A program made the translations under genes and the position numbers. Positions 1-4,858 of a DNA stretch of 5,261 nt are shown in pieces; the first letter of the stretch is position 1; the number at the start of each line of letters is the position of its first letter. The DNA is from Bacteroidota bacterium (GTDB taxonomy: Bacteria; Bacteroidota; Ignavibacteria; SZUA-365; JAADGX01). The stretch lies in assembly GCA_027021285.1 (NCBI GenBank), contig JALUUP010000522.1, positions 1-5,261 on the forward strand, in the 5' to 3' direction. A model generated the notes under the pieces. It was not told the DNA's origin. It was given only the letters and a program-made list of their open reading frames with translations, and searched no databases.

Positions 1-45
1 CCTTTTGGATCTGGAACTTGGGACCTGCGATTTTGGACTCGGGCC
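1..45. repeat. degenerate phrase-like repeat remnant
   Basis: The first 45 bases are made of loosely repeated 7-9 base words of the type TGGAACTTGGGACCT and GATTTTGGACTCGGG. Runs of GGA, GGAC and TTGG recur, and no open frame is supported. I infer a decayed low-complexity intergenic repeat of the 'gacttgggacct' kind, which is scattered through intergenic DNA of some environmental bacteria. The left edge is cut by the window, so its full length is unknown. No exact unit is repeated, which keeps confidence low. Confidence 0.35.
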
Positions 46-75
46 CCGACCTTCGACCATTACGCCACTGGACTC

Positions 76-101
76 GTAGTGGTGAGCGGAGTCGAGCCAC
101 G
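76..101. repeat. REP-like imperfect palindrome upstream of polX
   Basis: The segment contains GTGGTGAGCGGAGTCGAGCC followed by AC. The outer arms GTGG (79-82) and CCAC (97-100) are complementary. The core GTGAGCGGAGTCGA matches my recollection of a dispersed intergenic motif whose reverse complement reads TCGACTCCGCTCACCAC and which is found in many unrelated bacterial genomes. A small hairpin (GGGTT at 101-105 with AACCC at 112-116, then CTCTTTC) follows and could act as a weak terminator for whatever lies to the left. The family assignment comes from memory and has not been checked by search. Confidence 0.4.
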
Positions 102-137
102 GGTTAGAAACAACCCCTCTTTCACGGAATAATTTCA

Positions 138-152
138 ATGATCAAATTCTAA
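138..152 (+). promoter_or_regulatory. possible 4-codon leader ORF abutting polX start
   Basis: ATG ATC AAA TTC TAA occupies 138-152, and its stop codon touches the polX ATG at 153 (TAAATG). A weak GGA ribosome-binding core (126-128) sits nine bases before this ATG, while polX itself has no Shine-Dalgarno sequence at normal distance. That arrangement would suit termination-reinitiation or a very weak start for polX. A short ORF of this size can easily arise by chance. An alternative reading is that AATAAT (128-133) is a -10 box, in which case the transcript would begin at about 140, inside this ORF. Confidence 0.2.
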
Positions 153-1829
153 ATGGACAAAAAAGACATCGCCGCCATACTGAAACAGGCCGGAACCCTG
201 ATGGAGCTTCACGGCGTCAATCCTTTCAAAGCGCGGGCATTCCTGAACGGCGCCCGTACGGTTGAGCGACTCGAGGAAGACGTCGCAGCGCTGGTGGATT
301 CCGGCGGATTGAATGAAATCAAGGGCATCGGCAAGGGCCTGGCCGCCGCCATTGCCGACATCGTGCGGACCGGTTCCTTCCCGGAGTTCGAGGAGCTGAA
401 AAACGCCACACCAGAAGGATTGCTCGATATCCTCCGCGTCCGGGGACTGGGCGCGAAGAAGGTCCGGGCCATATGGAAGAAACTCGGGATCACCGCGCTG
501 GGCGAGCTGGAATACGCCTGCCTGGAAAACCGGCTCAAGGACCTGGAGGGATTCGGGGAAAAGACCCAGCAGGCGGTCCTGGCGGGTATCCAGCAGCTCC
601 GGCGACACCGCGATTACGTGCATCTTCACCGGGCCCTGGCAGCGGCGGAGGAAGTGGAGGCGGCGCTGCGGGAGTCGTTGCACGTCCGGCGGTTCGCCCG
701 CACCGGCGAGCTGGCACGATTCCGCGAGGTCATTCGGGACGTCATGTTGATCGTTGCTGTTTCCAGCCGCTCCGGGTTGGAAGACGACGTGCGCCGGGTC
801 ATGCCGGAAGGGGAAGTTCGTTCCGGCGAAGACGGGTTCACGGTGATCACGTCCAGCGGGATACCCGTTGAGCTCCAGATCGTGCCCGGCGAGGATTTTG
901 GAACACGGCAGTTGATCGGCACCGGCAGCGAAACCTTCCTTGGCTGGCTCCGGGAGAAAGGAGACGTTGAATCCATGCGGGAAGAAAATGAAGAGGACGT
1001 GTTCGCGCGGCTGGGTTTGCCTTTCGTTCCCCCGGAACTCCGGGAATCTCCTCCCGCGTCTCTCCCGGAAGCGAAGGACCTGGTGTCGTTCGAAGACCTG
1101 CGGCTCATGCTGCACGTGCACACGTCGTGGAGCGACGGCGTTCACTCCATCGAAGAGATGGCGAAAGCGGCGCGGGACATGGGCTTTACGGCCATTGGCA
1201 TCTGCGATCACAGCCGGTCCGCGTTTTACGCCAACGGTTTGGACGAAGACCGCCTACGGATGCAGCACGAGGAAATAGAGGCTCTCAACGCGAAAGGCCC
1301 GGGCGTTCGCATTCTCAAGGGAATCGAGAGCGACATCCCTCCCGACGGCAGCCTCGACTACCCGGACAGTATCCTGGAGACGTTCGATTTTATCGTCGCG
1401 TCGGTGCACTCCTCGTTCCGTTTGTCGCGGGAGGACCAGACGCGGAGACTGGTAACGGCGGTACGCAATCCGTTTACCACCATCCTCGGGCACCCGACCG
1501 GGCGTCTTCTCCTGGCCCGGCCCGGGTACGACGTGGACATGGACGCGGTGCTGGAAGCAGCGGCGGAATCGAATACCATCATCGAGTTGAATGCCAATCC
1601 TCACCGCCTCGATCTCGACTGGAGACTCATTCCCCGGGCGAAGGAACTCGGCGTCAAGTTGGCCGTCAATACCGACGCGCACCGCGTGGAGGGACTGCGC
1701 GACATCCGGTACGGCGTGGCCATGGCCCGCAAGGGCGCGGCCACGGCGGAAGACGTGGTGAACACGTGGAGCGTGGAGCGGTTCCTGGAATGGAAACTGC
1801 AGGCCGGGAAAAACGGCAAGCCAGGGTAA
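153..1829 (+). CDS. polX: PolX-family protein: degenerate X-family polymerase domain plus intact PHP phosphoesterase
   Basis: The 558-residue protein matches the layout and length of bacterial PolX (about 570 residues), which fills gaps in base-excision repair and has 3'-5' exonuclease and AP-endonuclease activity through its PHP domain. Helix-hairpin-helix DNA-binding elements lie near residues 54-67 (KGIGKG), 96-108 (RGLGAKK) and 131-146 (EGFGEK). The nucleotidyltransferase core follows at about 155-290. Aligned by eye to the polymerase motif GSxRR...DxD, this protein reads GELAR...DVM (185-198). The GS serine is E186, the second catalytic aspartate is M198, and the third is E240 (VELQIV). 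DNA synthesis is therefore probably lost. The PHP domain (about 316-550) keeps all expected metal ligands: H321, H323, D328, D352-H353, E392, H419, H447, D508 and H510. The ATG at 153 is chosen because it gives the usual N-terminus and follows an in-frame TAA directly. It lacks a clear Shine-Dalgarno sequence. Family assignment is firm, and loss of polymerase activity is inference. Confidence 0.95.
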   Translation: MDKKDIAAILKQAGTLMELHGVNPFKARAFLNGARTVERLEEDVAALVDSGGLNEIKGIGKGLAAAIADIVRTGSFPEFEELKNATPEGLLDILRVRGLGAKKVRAIWKKLGITALGELEYACLENRLKDLEGFGEKTQQAVLAGIQQLRRHRDYVHLHRALAAAEEVEAALRESLHVRRFARTGELARFREVIRDVMLIVAVSSRSGLEDDVRRVMPEGEVRSGEDGFTVITSSGIPVELQIVPGEDFGTRQLIGTGSETFLGWLREKGDVESMREENEEDVFARLGLPFVPPELRESPPASLPEAKDLVSFEDLRLMLHVHTSWSDGVHSIEEMAKAARDMGFTAIGICDHSRSAFYANGLDEDRLRMQHEEIEALNAKGPGVRILKGIESDIPPDGSLDYPDSILETFDFIVASVHSSFRLSREDQTRRLVTAVRNPFTTILGHPTGRLLLARPGYDVDMDAVLEAAAESNTIIELNANPHRLDLDWRLIPRAKELGVKLAVNTDAHRVEGLRDIRYGVAMARKGAATAEDVVNTWSVERFLEWKLQAGKNGKPG

Positions 1830-1841
1830 GCGAGATTGGCG

Positions 1842-1860
1842 CATTGACGAATAACCAATG
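1842..1860. repeat. decayed ATTGGTCATT-type phrase repeat
   Basis: Read on the minus strand this stretch is CATTGGTTATTCGTCAATG, followed by CGCCAATC. It looks like a worn copy of the tandem phrase CATTGGTCATTCGTCATTGG that I recall from intergenic DNA of some bacteria. It lies just after the polX stop codon. The evidence is similarity of words only, so it may be chance. Confidence 0.3.
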
Positions 1861-1922
1861 GCTCATTTGAAAGTGTAGGAGGGGCTTTGTTACCTCCGTT
1901 CTTTGGGTTTACCCCCGAATCT

Positions 1923-1949
1923 GACCACTGACGACAGACCACTGACGAC
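1923..1949. repeat. two-copy 13-base direct repeat
   Basis: GACCACTGACGAC occurs at 1923-1935 and again, identical, at 1937-1949, giving a 14-base period. The unit has internal structure too (GACCACT / GACGAC). It resembles the 'gaccactgacaactgac' strings that occur as short tandem arrays in intergenic DNA of many bacteria. It lies in the 279-base spacer between polX and the SRP RNA gene. Apart from the repeats, and the SRP promoter at its far end, that spacer holds nothing I can support as a gene. A weak GGAGG/CCTCC hairpin around 1878-1898 is too short to call a terminator for polX. Confidence 0.8.
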
Positions 1950-1958
1950 GGAAAAGGA

Positions 1959-1990
1959 AACGTTGGAACGTTCGAACGTTATAACGTTCA
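1959..1990. repeat. four-copy AACGTT array with exact 8-base period
   Basis: The palindromic hexamer AACGTT occurs at 1959-1964, 1967-1972, 1975-1980 and 1983-1988, each followed by a variable dinucleotide (GG, CG, AT, CA). The fixed 8-base spacing with variable pairs of bases is not what random sequence gives. It could be a slippage-born microsatellite or a ladder of identical protein-binding half-turns, and I cannot tell which. A fifth AACGTT lies at 2126-2131 inside the SRP RNA, where it belongs to the RNA stem and is probably unrelated. Confidence 0.85.
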
Positions 1991-2065
1991 ACCCTATCCC
2001 CGATATCGAGTTGTTTAAGGAATATGCATGCCACAAGGAGTAATCCAAAATCGCTCATCGCTGGG

Positions 2066-2094
2066 TTGAACACGAGGCTGTTATTTCGTAACTT
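2066..2094 (+). promoter_or_regulatory. sigma70-like promoter for the SRP RNA
   Basis: A -35 box TTGAAC (2066-2071) and a -10 box TAACTT (2089-2094) are separated by exactly 17 bases. Transcription would start near 2101, about eight bases before the base-paired end of the SRP RNA, leaving a short 5' leader to be trimmed. The -35 box matches TTGACA at four of six positions and the -10 box is only moderate. Position and spacing relative to the RNA are the main support. The same TAACTTG string serves as the proposed -10 of rplU. Confidence 0.5.
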
Positions 2095-2108
2095 GATTCT
2101 TCGACTTT

Positions 2109-2208
2109 GAGGCCAAGTCCCTCGCAACGTTGCTATGTGCAACCCCGCCAGGTCCGGAAGGAAGCAACGGCCCACATATGAACGTGTGACGGGGGTAAGC
2201 TTGGCCTC
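2109..2208 (+). ncRNA. ffs: small bacterial SRP RNA (4.5S type)
   Basis: This is the RNA component of the signal recognition particle. It binds the Ffh protein and helps deliver ribosomes making membrane proteins to FtsY at the membrane. The diagnostic apical domain is present: CAGGTCCGGAAGGAAGCA at 2149-2166 with its GGAA tetraloop, the Ffh-binding element. The ends close the rod: GAGGCCAAG (2109-2117) pairs perfectly with CTTGGCCTC (2200-2208). Further pairings support it, namely TCCC (2118-2121) with GGGG (2191-2194), ACGTT (2127-2131) with AACGT (2181-2185), and ATGTG (2135-2139) with CACAT (2173-2177). At about 100 bases it has the small form without an Alu domain. The closing stem is followed directly by six T residues (2209-2214), so the RNA probably terminates at its own 3' end. 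Exact mature ends are inferred from pairing. Confidence 0.95.
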
Positions 2209-2216
2209 TTTTTTAC

Positions 2217-2247
2217 GAGAAAAGGCGCGATGTCCGCGCCTTTTCTC
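2217..2247. terminator. bidirectional intrinsic terminator between SRP RNA and the lipoprotein gene
   Basis: A perfect 13-base inverted repeat, GAGAAAAGGCGCG (2217-2229) and CGCGCCTTTTCTC (2235-2247), surrounds a 5-base loop. The core GGCGCG/CGCGCC stem is followed by TTTT on both strands, so it can stop transcription from either side. It sits 21 bases after the stop codon of the minus-strand lipoprotein gene and 8 bases after the end of the SRP RNA. On the plus strand it backs up the T-run at the SRP RNA's own 3' end. Confidence 0.9.
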
Positions 2248-2268
2248 ATTCGATTCTGTCAACAAAGA

Positions 2269-3099
2269 TCAGGGGATGACGTACGCTTTCAACTCCTGAG
2301 TCTCGCCGAAAATCGTAAACGTCTGCAAGTTGAGGATGTTCACGGTGAGGCTTTCCTGCGTGAACGTGACCAGGGCAGACGGATCGTCGGCATACGCATA
2401 TGTCACGACGATTTCGTACATCGTGCCCAGGATGTTTAGCGAAATCGTGTTGGTGACCTTGTACGTAATGACTTCGTTGCTGCCCACCATGACTTTCAGG
2501 TCTTTCTCCACGTACGCCCCCTTGATGGATGCGATCACGGGAACGGTCGCGCCCCCGATGCCGAACACGAGGGTGATCTGTGTGTTGCCGTCCTTGTCCA
2601 TGGGAAGGTCCCATGTGTATCCCACGCCTTCGGAGAACCGCGCGATCATGTCCCACTTGGGAGAAGGGATGGAAGGCGGTTGATCGACGGGGAACGATGC
2701 CACGATCTGGTTGACCAGCGTCTTGAGAATGGACGAGGTGAATCCCCAGATAAACACGTCGCTGGTGACGGGGTCGGTACGAATGAACAGCGTGTCTTTC
2801 TTGCCGCTGGCGCCGTCCGTCCCGATCCGGTAGAACCAATCGGTGTACGCGCCCACGGTGGCGCCGCCGCTGCCCCGGAATTCCACTACGTAGTCCCGCT
2901 TGGAAGCGACGTCCTTGGAGTTGTCCTCCAACAGGTCGTACCGGTCATATGTGTATCGCGCCGAGTTCTTGAACGTGAGCTGCACCTTGTGTTCTTCCGG
3001 GGGATTTGTTCCGTCGTCGCTGCTGCAGCCGCCCAGGACCAGGCCTGCCATGACCAGTCCGAGCAGGGGCAGGAGCGTCTTCGTTCGAAATATCTTCAT
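2269..3099 (-). CDS. putative outer-membrane lipoprotein of unknown function
   Basis: The 276-residue product begins with a lipoprotein signal peptide: basic n-region (K2, R5, K7), hydrophobic core at about 9-21, and lipobox LGGC with the acylated cysteine at residue 25. Serine at the following position and no aspartate there suggest sorting to the outer membrane. An acidic, flexible stretch (about 26-37) leads into a mature domain rich in beta-strand-like alternation with many threonine and valine residues. Near its start (49-54) it carries YTYDRY, like the 'W/Y-x-YD-x-Y' opening of uncharacterised lipoproteins I know from FCB genomes. No catalytic motif is visible and I do not recognise a family. 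The start is well supported, with AGGAGG (3104-3109) four bases before ATG. It begins 30 bases after mdh with no terminator visible between them, so the two probably share a transcript. Linkage to MDH does not imply a shared function. Confidence 0.85.
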   Translation of the reverse strand: MKIFRTKTLLPLLGLVMAGLVLGGCSSDDGTNPPEEHKVQLTFKNSARYTYDRYDLLEDNSKDVASKRDYVVEFRGSGGATVGAYTDWFYRIGTDGASGKKDTLFIRTDPVTSDVFIWGFTSSILKTLVNQIVASFPVDQPPSIPSPKWDMIARFSEGVGYTWDLPMDKDGNTQITLVFGIGGATVPVIASIKGAYVEKDLKVMVGSNEVITYKVTNTISLNILGTMYEIVVTYAYADDPSALVTFTQESLTVNILNLQTFTIFGETQELKAYVIP

Positions 3100-3129
3100 G
3101 GAGCCTCCTCGTTAACTGTGAGTCGATGC

Positions 3130-4053
3130 TTAAAGCGAGAGCTTGGCGATGTTTCCCTTGACGCCGTCGGCGGATTTTTGCAGCGCCGCCTTTTCTTCAT
3201 CGGTAAGCTGGACTTCCACGACTTCGATGATGCCGTTGCGTCCGAGCTTGACGGGCACGCCCACGTACACGTCGTTCAGGCCGTACTCGCCTTCGAGCCA
3301 GGCCGAGCAGGGAAGGATGCGGCGCTTGTTGTTCACGATGGCGTCCACCATTTCCACGGCGGCGGCGGAAGGAGCGTAGTACGCGCTTCCCGTCTTCAAA
3401 TGAGCCACGATTTCGCCGCCGCCCTTGCGGGTGCGTTCCACGATGGCGTCGATCTTGTCCTGTGACATGAATTGCGCCAGCGGCACGCCCGCGATGGTCG
3501 TGTACCGAGGCAGCGGAACCATGGAATCGCCGTGGCCGCCCATCACGATGGCGCTGATGTCGCGCACGGACACGTCGAGGGCTTCGGCGATGAAGGCGCG
3601 GTAGCGGGCGGTATCCAGGATGCCCGCCATGCCGAACACGCGGTGCTTGGGGAAGCCGCTGAGCTTGTAGGCAACGTAGGTCATGACATCGAGGGGATTT
3701 GCCACCATGATGATGATCGCGTTCGGGGAAAGCGGCGCGGCTTTTTCCACGCACGATTTCACGATGTTCGTGTTGGCCTGGAGAAGATCGTCGCGACTCA
3801 TTCCCGGCTTGCGCGGCATGCCCGCGGTCATGACGATGATGTCCGAATTCGCGGTCGGTTCGTAGTCATTCGTTCCGATGACCTTGACGTCCGTGCCCCC
3901 GATCGGGGTTGATTCAAAAATGTCGAGACCTTTTCCCTGAGGTATTCCTTCGATGATGTCAACCAGCACAACTTCCTGTGCGAGCTCCTGGTCGACAATG
4001 CGCTGGGTTGTAACTTCCCCAACGTGACCTGCTCCGATAACTGTGATTTTCAT
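3130..4053 (-). CDS. mdh: malate dehydrogenase, LDH-like type
   Basis: This enzyme interconverts L-malate and oxaloacetate with NAD in the cytoplasm as a step of the TCA cycle. The 307-residue length fits the LDH-like bacterial MDH group. The N-terminal Rossmann fold has GAGHVG at 7-12 and D32 at the end of beta-2, which favours NAD over NADP. The substrate loop MPRKPGMSR (79-87) carries R81, the arginine that marks malate rather than lactate specificity, and R87. N119 (ANPLD), the catalytic pair D147 (ILDTAR, with R150) and H174 (GGHGD) are all present, so the enzyme should be active. A GGGAG Shine-Dalgarno (complement of 4062-4066) lies eight bases before the ATG. A nearer upstream ATG is out of frame and stops at once. 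The gene follows the rpmA terminator, probably has its own promoter, and is followed closely by a lipoprotein gene. Confidence 0.97.
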   Translation of the reverse strand: MKITVIGAGHVGEVTTQRIVDQELAQEVVLVDIIEGIPQGKGLDIFESTPIGGTDVKVIGTNDYEPTANSDIIVMTAGMPRKPGMSRDDLLQANTNIVKSCVEKAAPLSPNAIIIMVANPLDVMTYVAYKLSGFPKHRVFGMAGILDTARYRAFIAEALDVSVRDISAIVMGGHGDSMVPLPRYTTIAGVPLAQFMSQDKIDAIVERTRKGGGEIVAHLKTGSAYYAPSAAAVEMVDAIVNNKRRILPCSAWLEGEYGLNDVYVGVPVKLGRNGIIEVVEVQLTDEEKAALQKSADGVKGNIAKLSL

Positions 4054-4082
4054 GACATGTGCTCCCGAGTAAATTCGAGGTG

Positions 4083-4111
4083 ATTATGAAACAAAAAACG
4101 GGATGTCTCAG
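4083..4111 (-). promoter_or_regulatory. candidate mdh promoter overlapping the rpmA terminator
   Basis: On the minus strand a -10 box CATAAT (4083-4088, five of six matches to TATAAT) lies 17 bases from a -35-like CTGAGA (4106-4111, four of six). The -35 box falls in the loop and the spacer covers one arm of the terminator hairpin. The predicted start near 4076 leaves a leader of about 22 bases that contains the mdh ribosome-binding site. Because only 45 bases separate the hairpin from the mdh start codon, any independent promoter must lie here or inside rpmA. Confidence 0.45.
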
Positions 4112-4122
4112 AGAGCATCCCG
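4093..4122 (-). terminator. intrinsic terminator of the rplU-rpmA operon
   Basis: On the minus strand CGGGATG (complement of 4116-4122) pairs perfectly with CATCCCG (complement of 4099-4105) across a 10-base loop, followed at once by six T residues (complement of 4093-4098). It begins 16 bases after the rpmA stop codon. The form is that of a standard Rho-independent terminator and would separate the ribosomal genes from mdh. Confidence 0.9.
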
Positions 4123-4138
4123 CTTGCTAAAGGTCGCT

Positions 4139-4393
4139 TCAACTTGGATAGACGCTGACCCTGGTTCGTGATTTGCTGTAGCGCTCGAACTTCACGACTC
4201 CATCCACCAGCGAAAACAGGGTGTCGTCCTTGGCGCGCTTGACGTTGGTTCCGGGATGGAACTTGGTGCCGCGCTGACGCACCAGGATGGTGCCCGCCCG
4301 CACGGGTTCGCCGCCGAAACGCTTTACTCCCAGGTACTTGGGATTGCTGTCTCGTCCGTTCCGGGAACTTCCTACACCTTTTTTATGAGCCAT
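4139..4393 (-). CDS. rpmA: 50S ribosomal protein L27
   Basis: L27 is a large-subunit ribosomal protein whose N-terminal tail reaches the peptidyl-transferase centre and helps place the tRNA ends. The 84-residue product has the family signature: MAHKKGVGSSRNGRDS at the N-terminus, LGVKRFGGE at about 21-29, then AGTILVRQRGTKFHPG at about 33-48. Length and ends are normal. It begins directly with AHKKG and has no cleavable leader of the Firmicutes type, in keeping with the absence of a prp (ysxB) protease gene between rplU and rpmA. Its start overlaps the end of rplU by 11 bases, so the two are probably translationally coupled. In many bacteria obgE follows rpmA. Here a terminator and then mdh follow instead. 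Confidence 0.98.
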   Translation of the reverse strand: MAHKKGVGSSRNGRDSNPKYLGVKRFGGEPVRAGTILVRQRGTKFHPGTNVKRAKDDTLFSLVDGVVKFERYSKSRTRVSVYPS

Positions 4394-4721
4394 CTTTCCT
4401 CCGGGTCTTAGCTTGAACGATATCGTTTATCTCGATGTGGGTGTATTCCTGCCGGTGTCCCACCATCTTGCGGTATCCTTTCCGCCGTTTCTTCTTGAAC
4501 ACGATCACCTTGTCGTCCTTGACGTGTTCGAGCACCGTCGCTTTCACGGTGACGTTGTCGAGGACGGGAGCGCCGACCTTGATCGTCTTTCCCTTGGAAA
4601 AGAGCTTGACGCTGGAGAACTCCACCACGTCGCCCGGCTTCCGTTCGAGCTTCGGCACGTAAAGGCGATCCGCCTTGTTAACCTTGAATTGTTTTCCTTG
4701 AATATCTACTACTGCATACAT
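4383..4721 (-). CDS. rplU: 50S ribosomal protein L21
   Basis: L21 is a large-subunit protein that binds 23S rRNA. The 112-residue protein opens with MYAVVDIQGKQFKV and contains the conserved basic block VIVFKKKRRKGYRKMVGHRQ at about 72-91, followed by the THIEINDI strand typical of the family. The C-terminus ends in a basic tail (KTRRKDGS) whose last codons double as the rpmA ribosome-binding site and start. No strong Shine-Dalgarno sequence precedes the ATG at 4721, only a GGT about eight bases upstream, which is unusual for a ribosomal protein gene in this window since the others use GGAGG or GGGAG. It is the first gene of a two-gene operon with rpmA and has a candidate promoter of its own. 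Confidence 0.98.
   Translation of the reverse strand: MYAVVDIQGKQFKVNKADRLYVPKLERKPGDVVEFSSVKLFSKGKTIKVGAPVLDNVTVKATVLEHVKDDKVIVFKKKRRKGYRKMVGHRQEYTHIEINDIVQAKTRRKDGS
4398..4402 (-). promoter_or_regulatory. rpmA Shine-Dalgarno inside the rplU coding sequence
   Basis: GGAGG (complement of 4398-4402) lies four bases before the rpmA ATG and is read as part of the CGG AGG (Arg-Arg) codons of the L21 C-terminal tail. Ribosomes finishing rplU therefore pass over the rpmA start region, which favours coupled and roughly equal synthesis of L21 and L27. This strong site fixes the rpmA start. Confidence 0.85.
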
Positions 4722-4759
4722 AAAAACGTACCATTCTGATTATTAGTGTACGGCTTACC

Positions 4760-4788
4760 AAGTTACAGAATTGCAGCATATAAAGCAA
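4760..4788 (-). promoter_or_regulatory. candidate promoter of rplU-rpmA
   Basis: On the minus strand TTGCTT (complement of 4783-4788) and TAACTT (complement of 4760-4765) are 17 bases apart, predicting a start near 4753 and a leader of about 32 bases. The -10 box is the same string (TAACTTG) proposed for the SRP RNA promoter. The -35 box is weak (three matches to TTGACA). A second AT-rich candidate, TAATAAT at about 4739-4745, lies closer to the gene but has no good -35. The remaining spacer up to the CAP gene (4789-4858) holds only a short CCCGA/TCGGG hairpin (4796-4809) without a T-run. No ribosomal-protein leader structure is evident in so short a leader. Confidence 0.4.
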
Positions 4789-4858
4789 TATCCCGCCCGA
4801 ATCATCGGGAAGATCGTCGTTTCGGCGGCATCCTGGAGGGGCGGATCGAGCGAAAAGA

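Noticed and set aside
135..1211. 358-codon open frame on the minus strand opposite polX
   Set aside because: It lies wholly antisense to a well-supported PolX gene. Its arginine-, histidine- and phenylalanine-rich composition is typical of a shadow frame in GC-rich DNA, and it resembles no known protein.
1127..1870. 247-codon open frame on the plus strand overlapping the PHP half of polX
   Set aside because: It is the +1 shadow of polX codons, very rich in Arg and Gly, and overlaps conserved PHP motifs in the real frame.
1878..1898. GGAGG...CCTCC hairpin after polX as a terminator
   Set aside because: The stem is only five base pairs with a 10-base loop, and there is no proper T-run, only TTCTTT.
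2024..2110. Small ORF (28 codons) with AAGGAAT just before its ATG, upstream of the SRP RNA
   Set aside because: It spans the proposed SRP promoter and ends inside the SRP RNA. Composition is unremarkable and the upstream AAGG is a poor match and badly placed.
1909..2265. 118-codon minus-strand frame across the repeats and the SRP RNA
   Set aside because: It crosses the SRP RNA gene and the bidirectional terminator. Its translated part is mostly repeat words, so it is not a credible gene.
3472..3912. 146-codon plus-strand frame opposite mdh
   Set aside because: It is antisense to the conserved catalytic region of malate dehydrogenase and has a His/Arg/Asp-rich shadow composition.
4796..4809. 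CCCGA/TCGGG hairpin as a terminator for the CAP gene
   Set aside because: It is a five-base stem with no T-run on the minus strand. Transcription from the CAP gene may simply continue into rplU.
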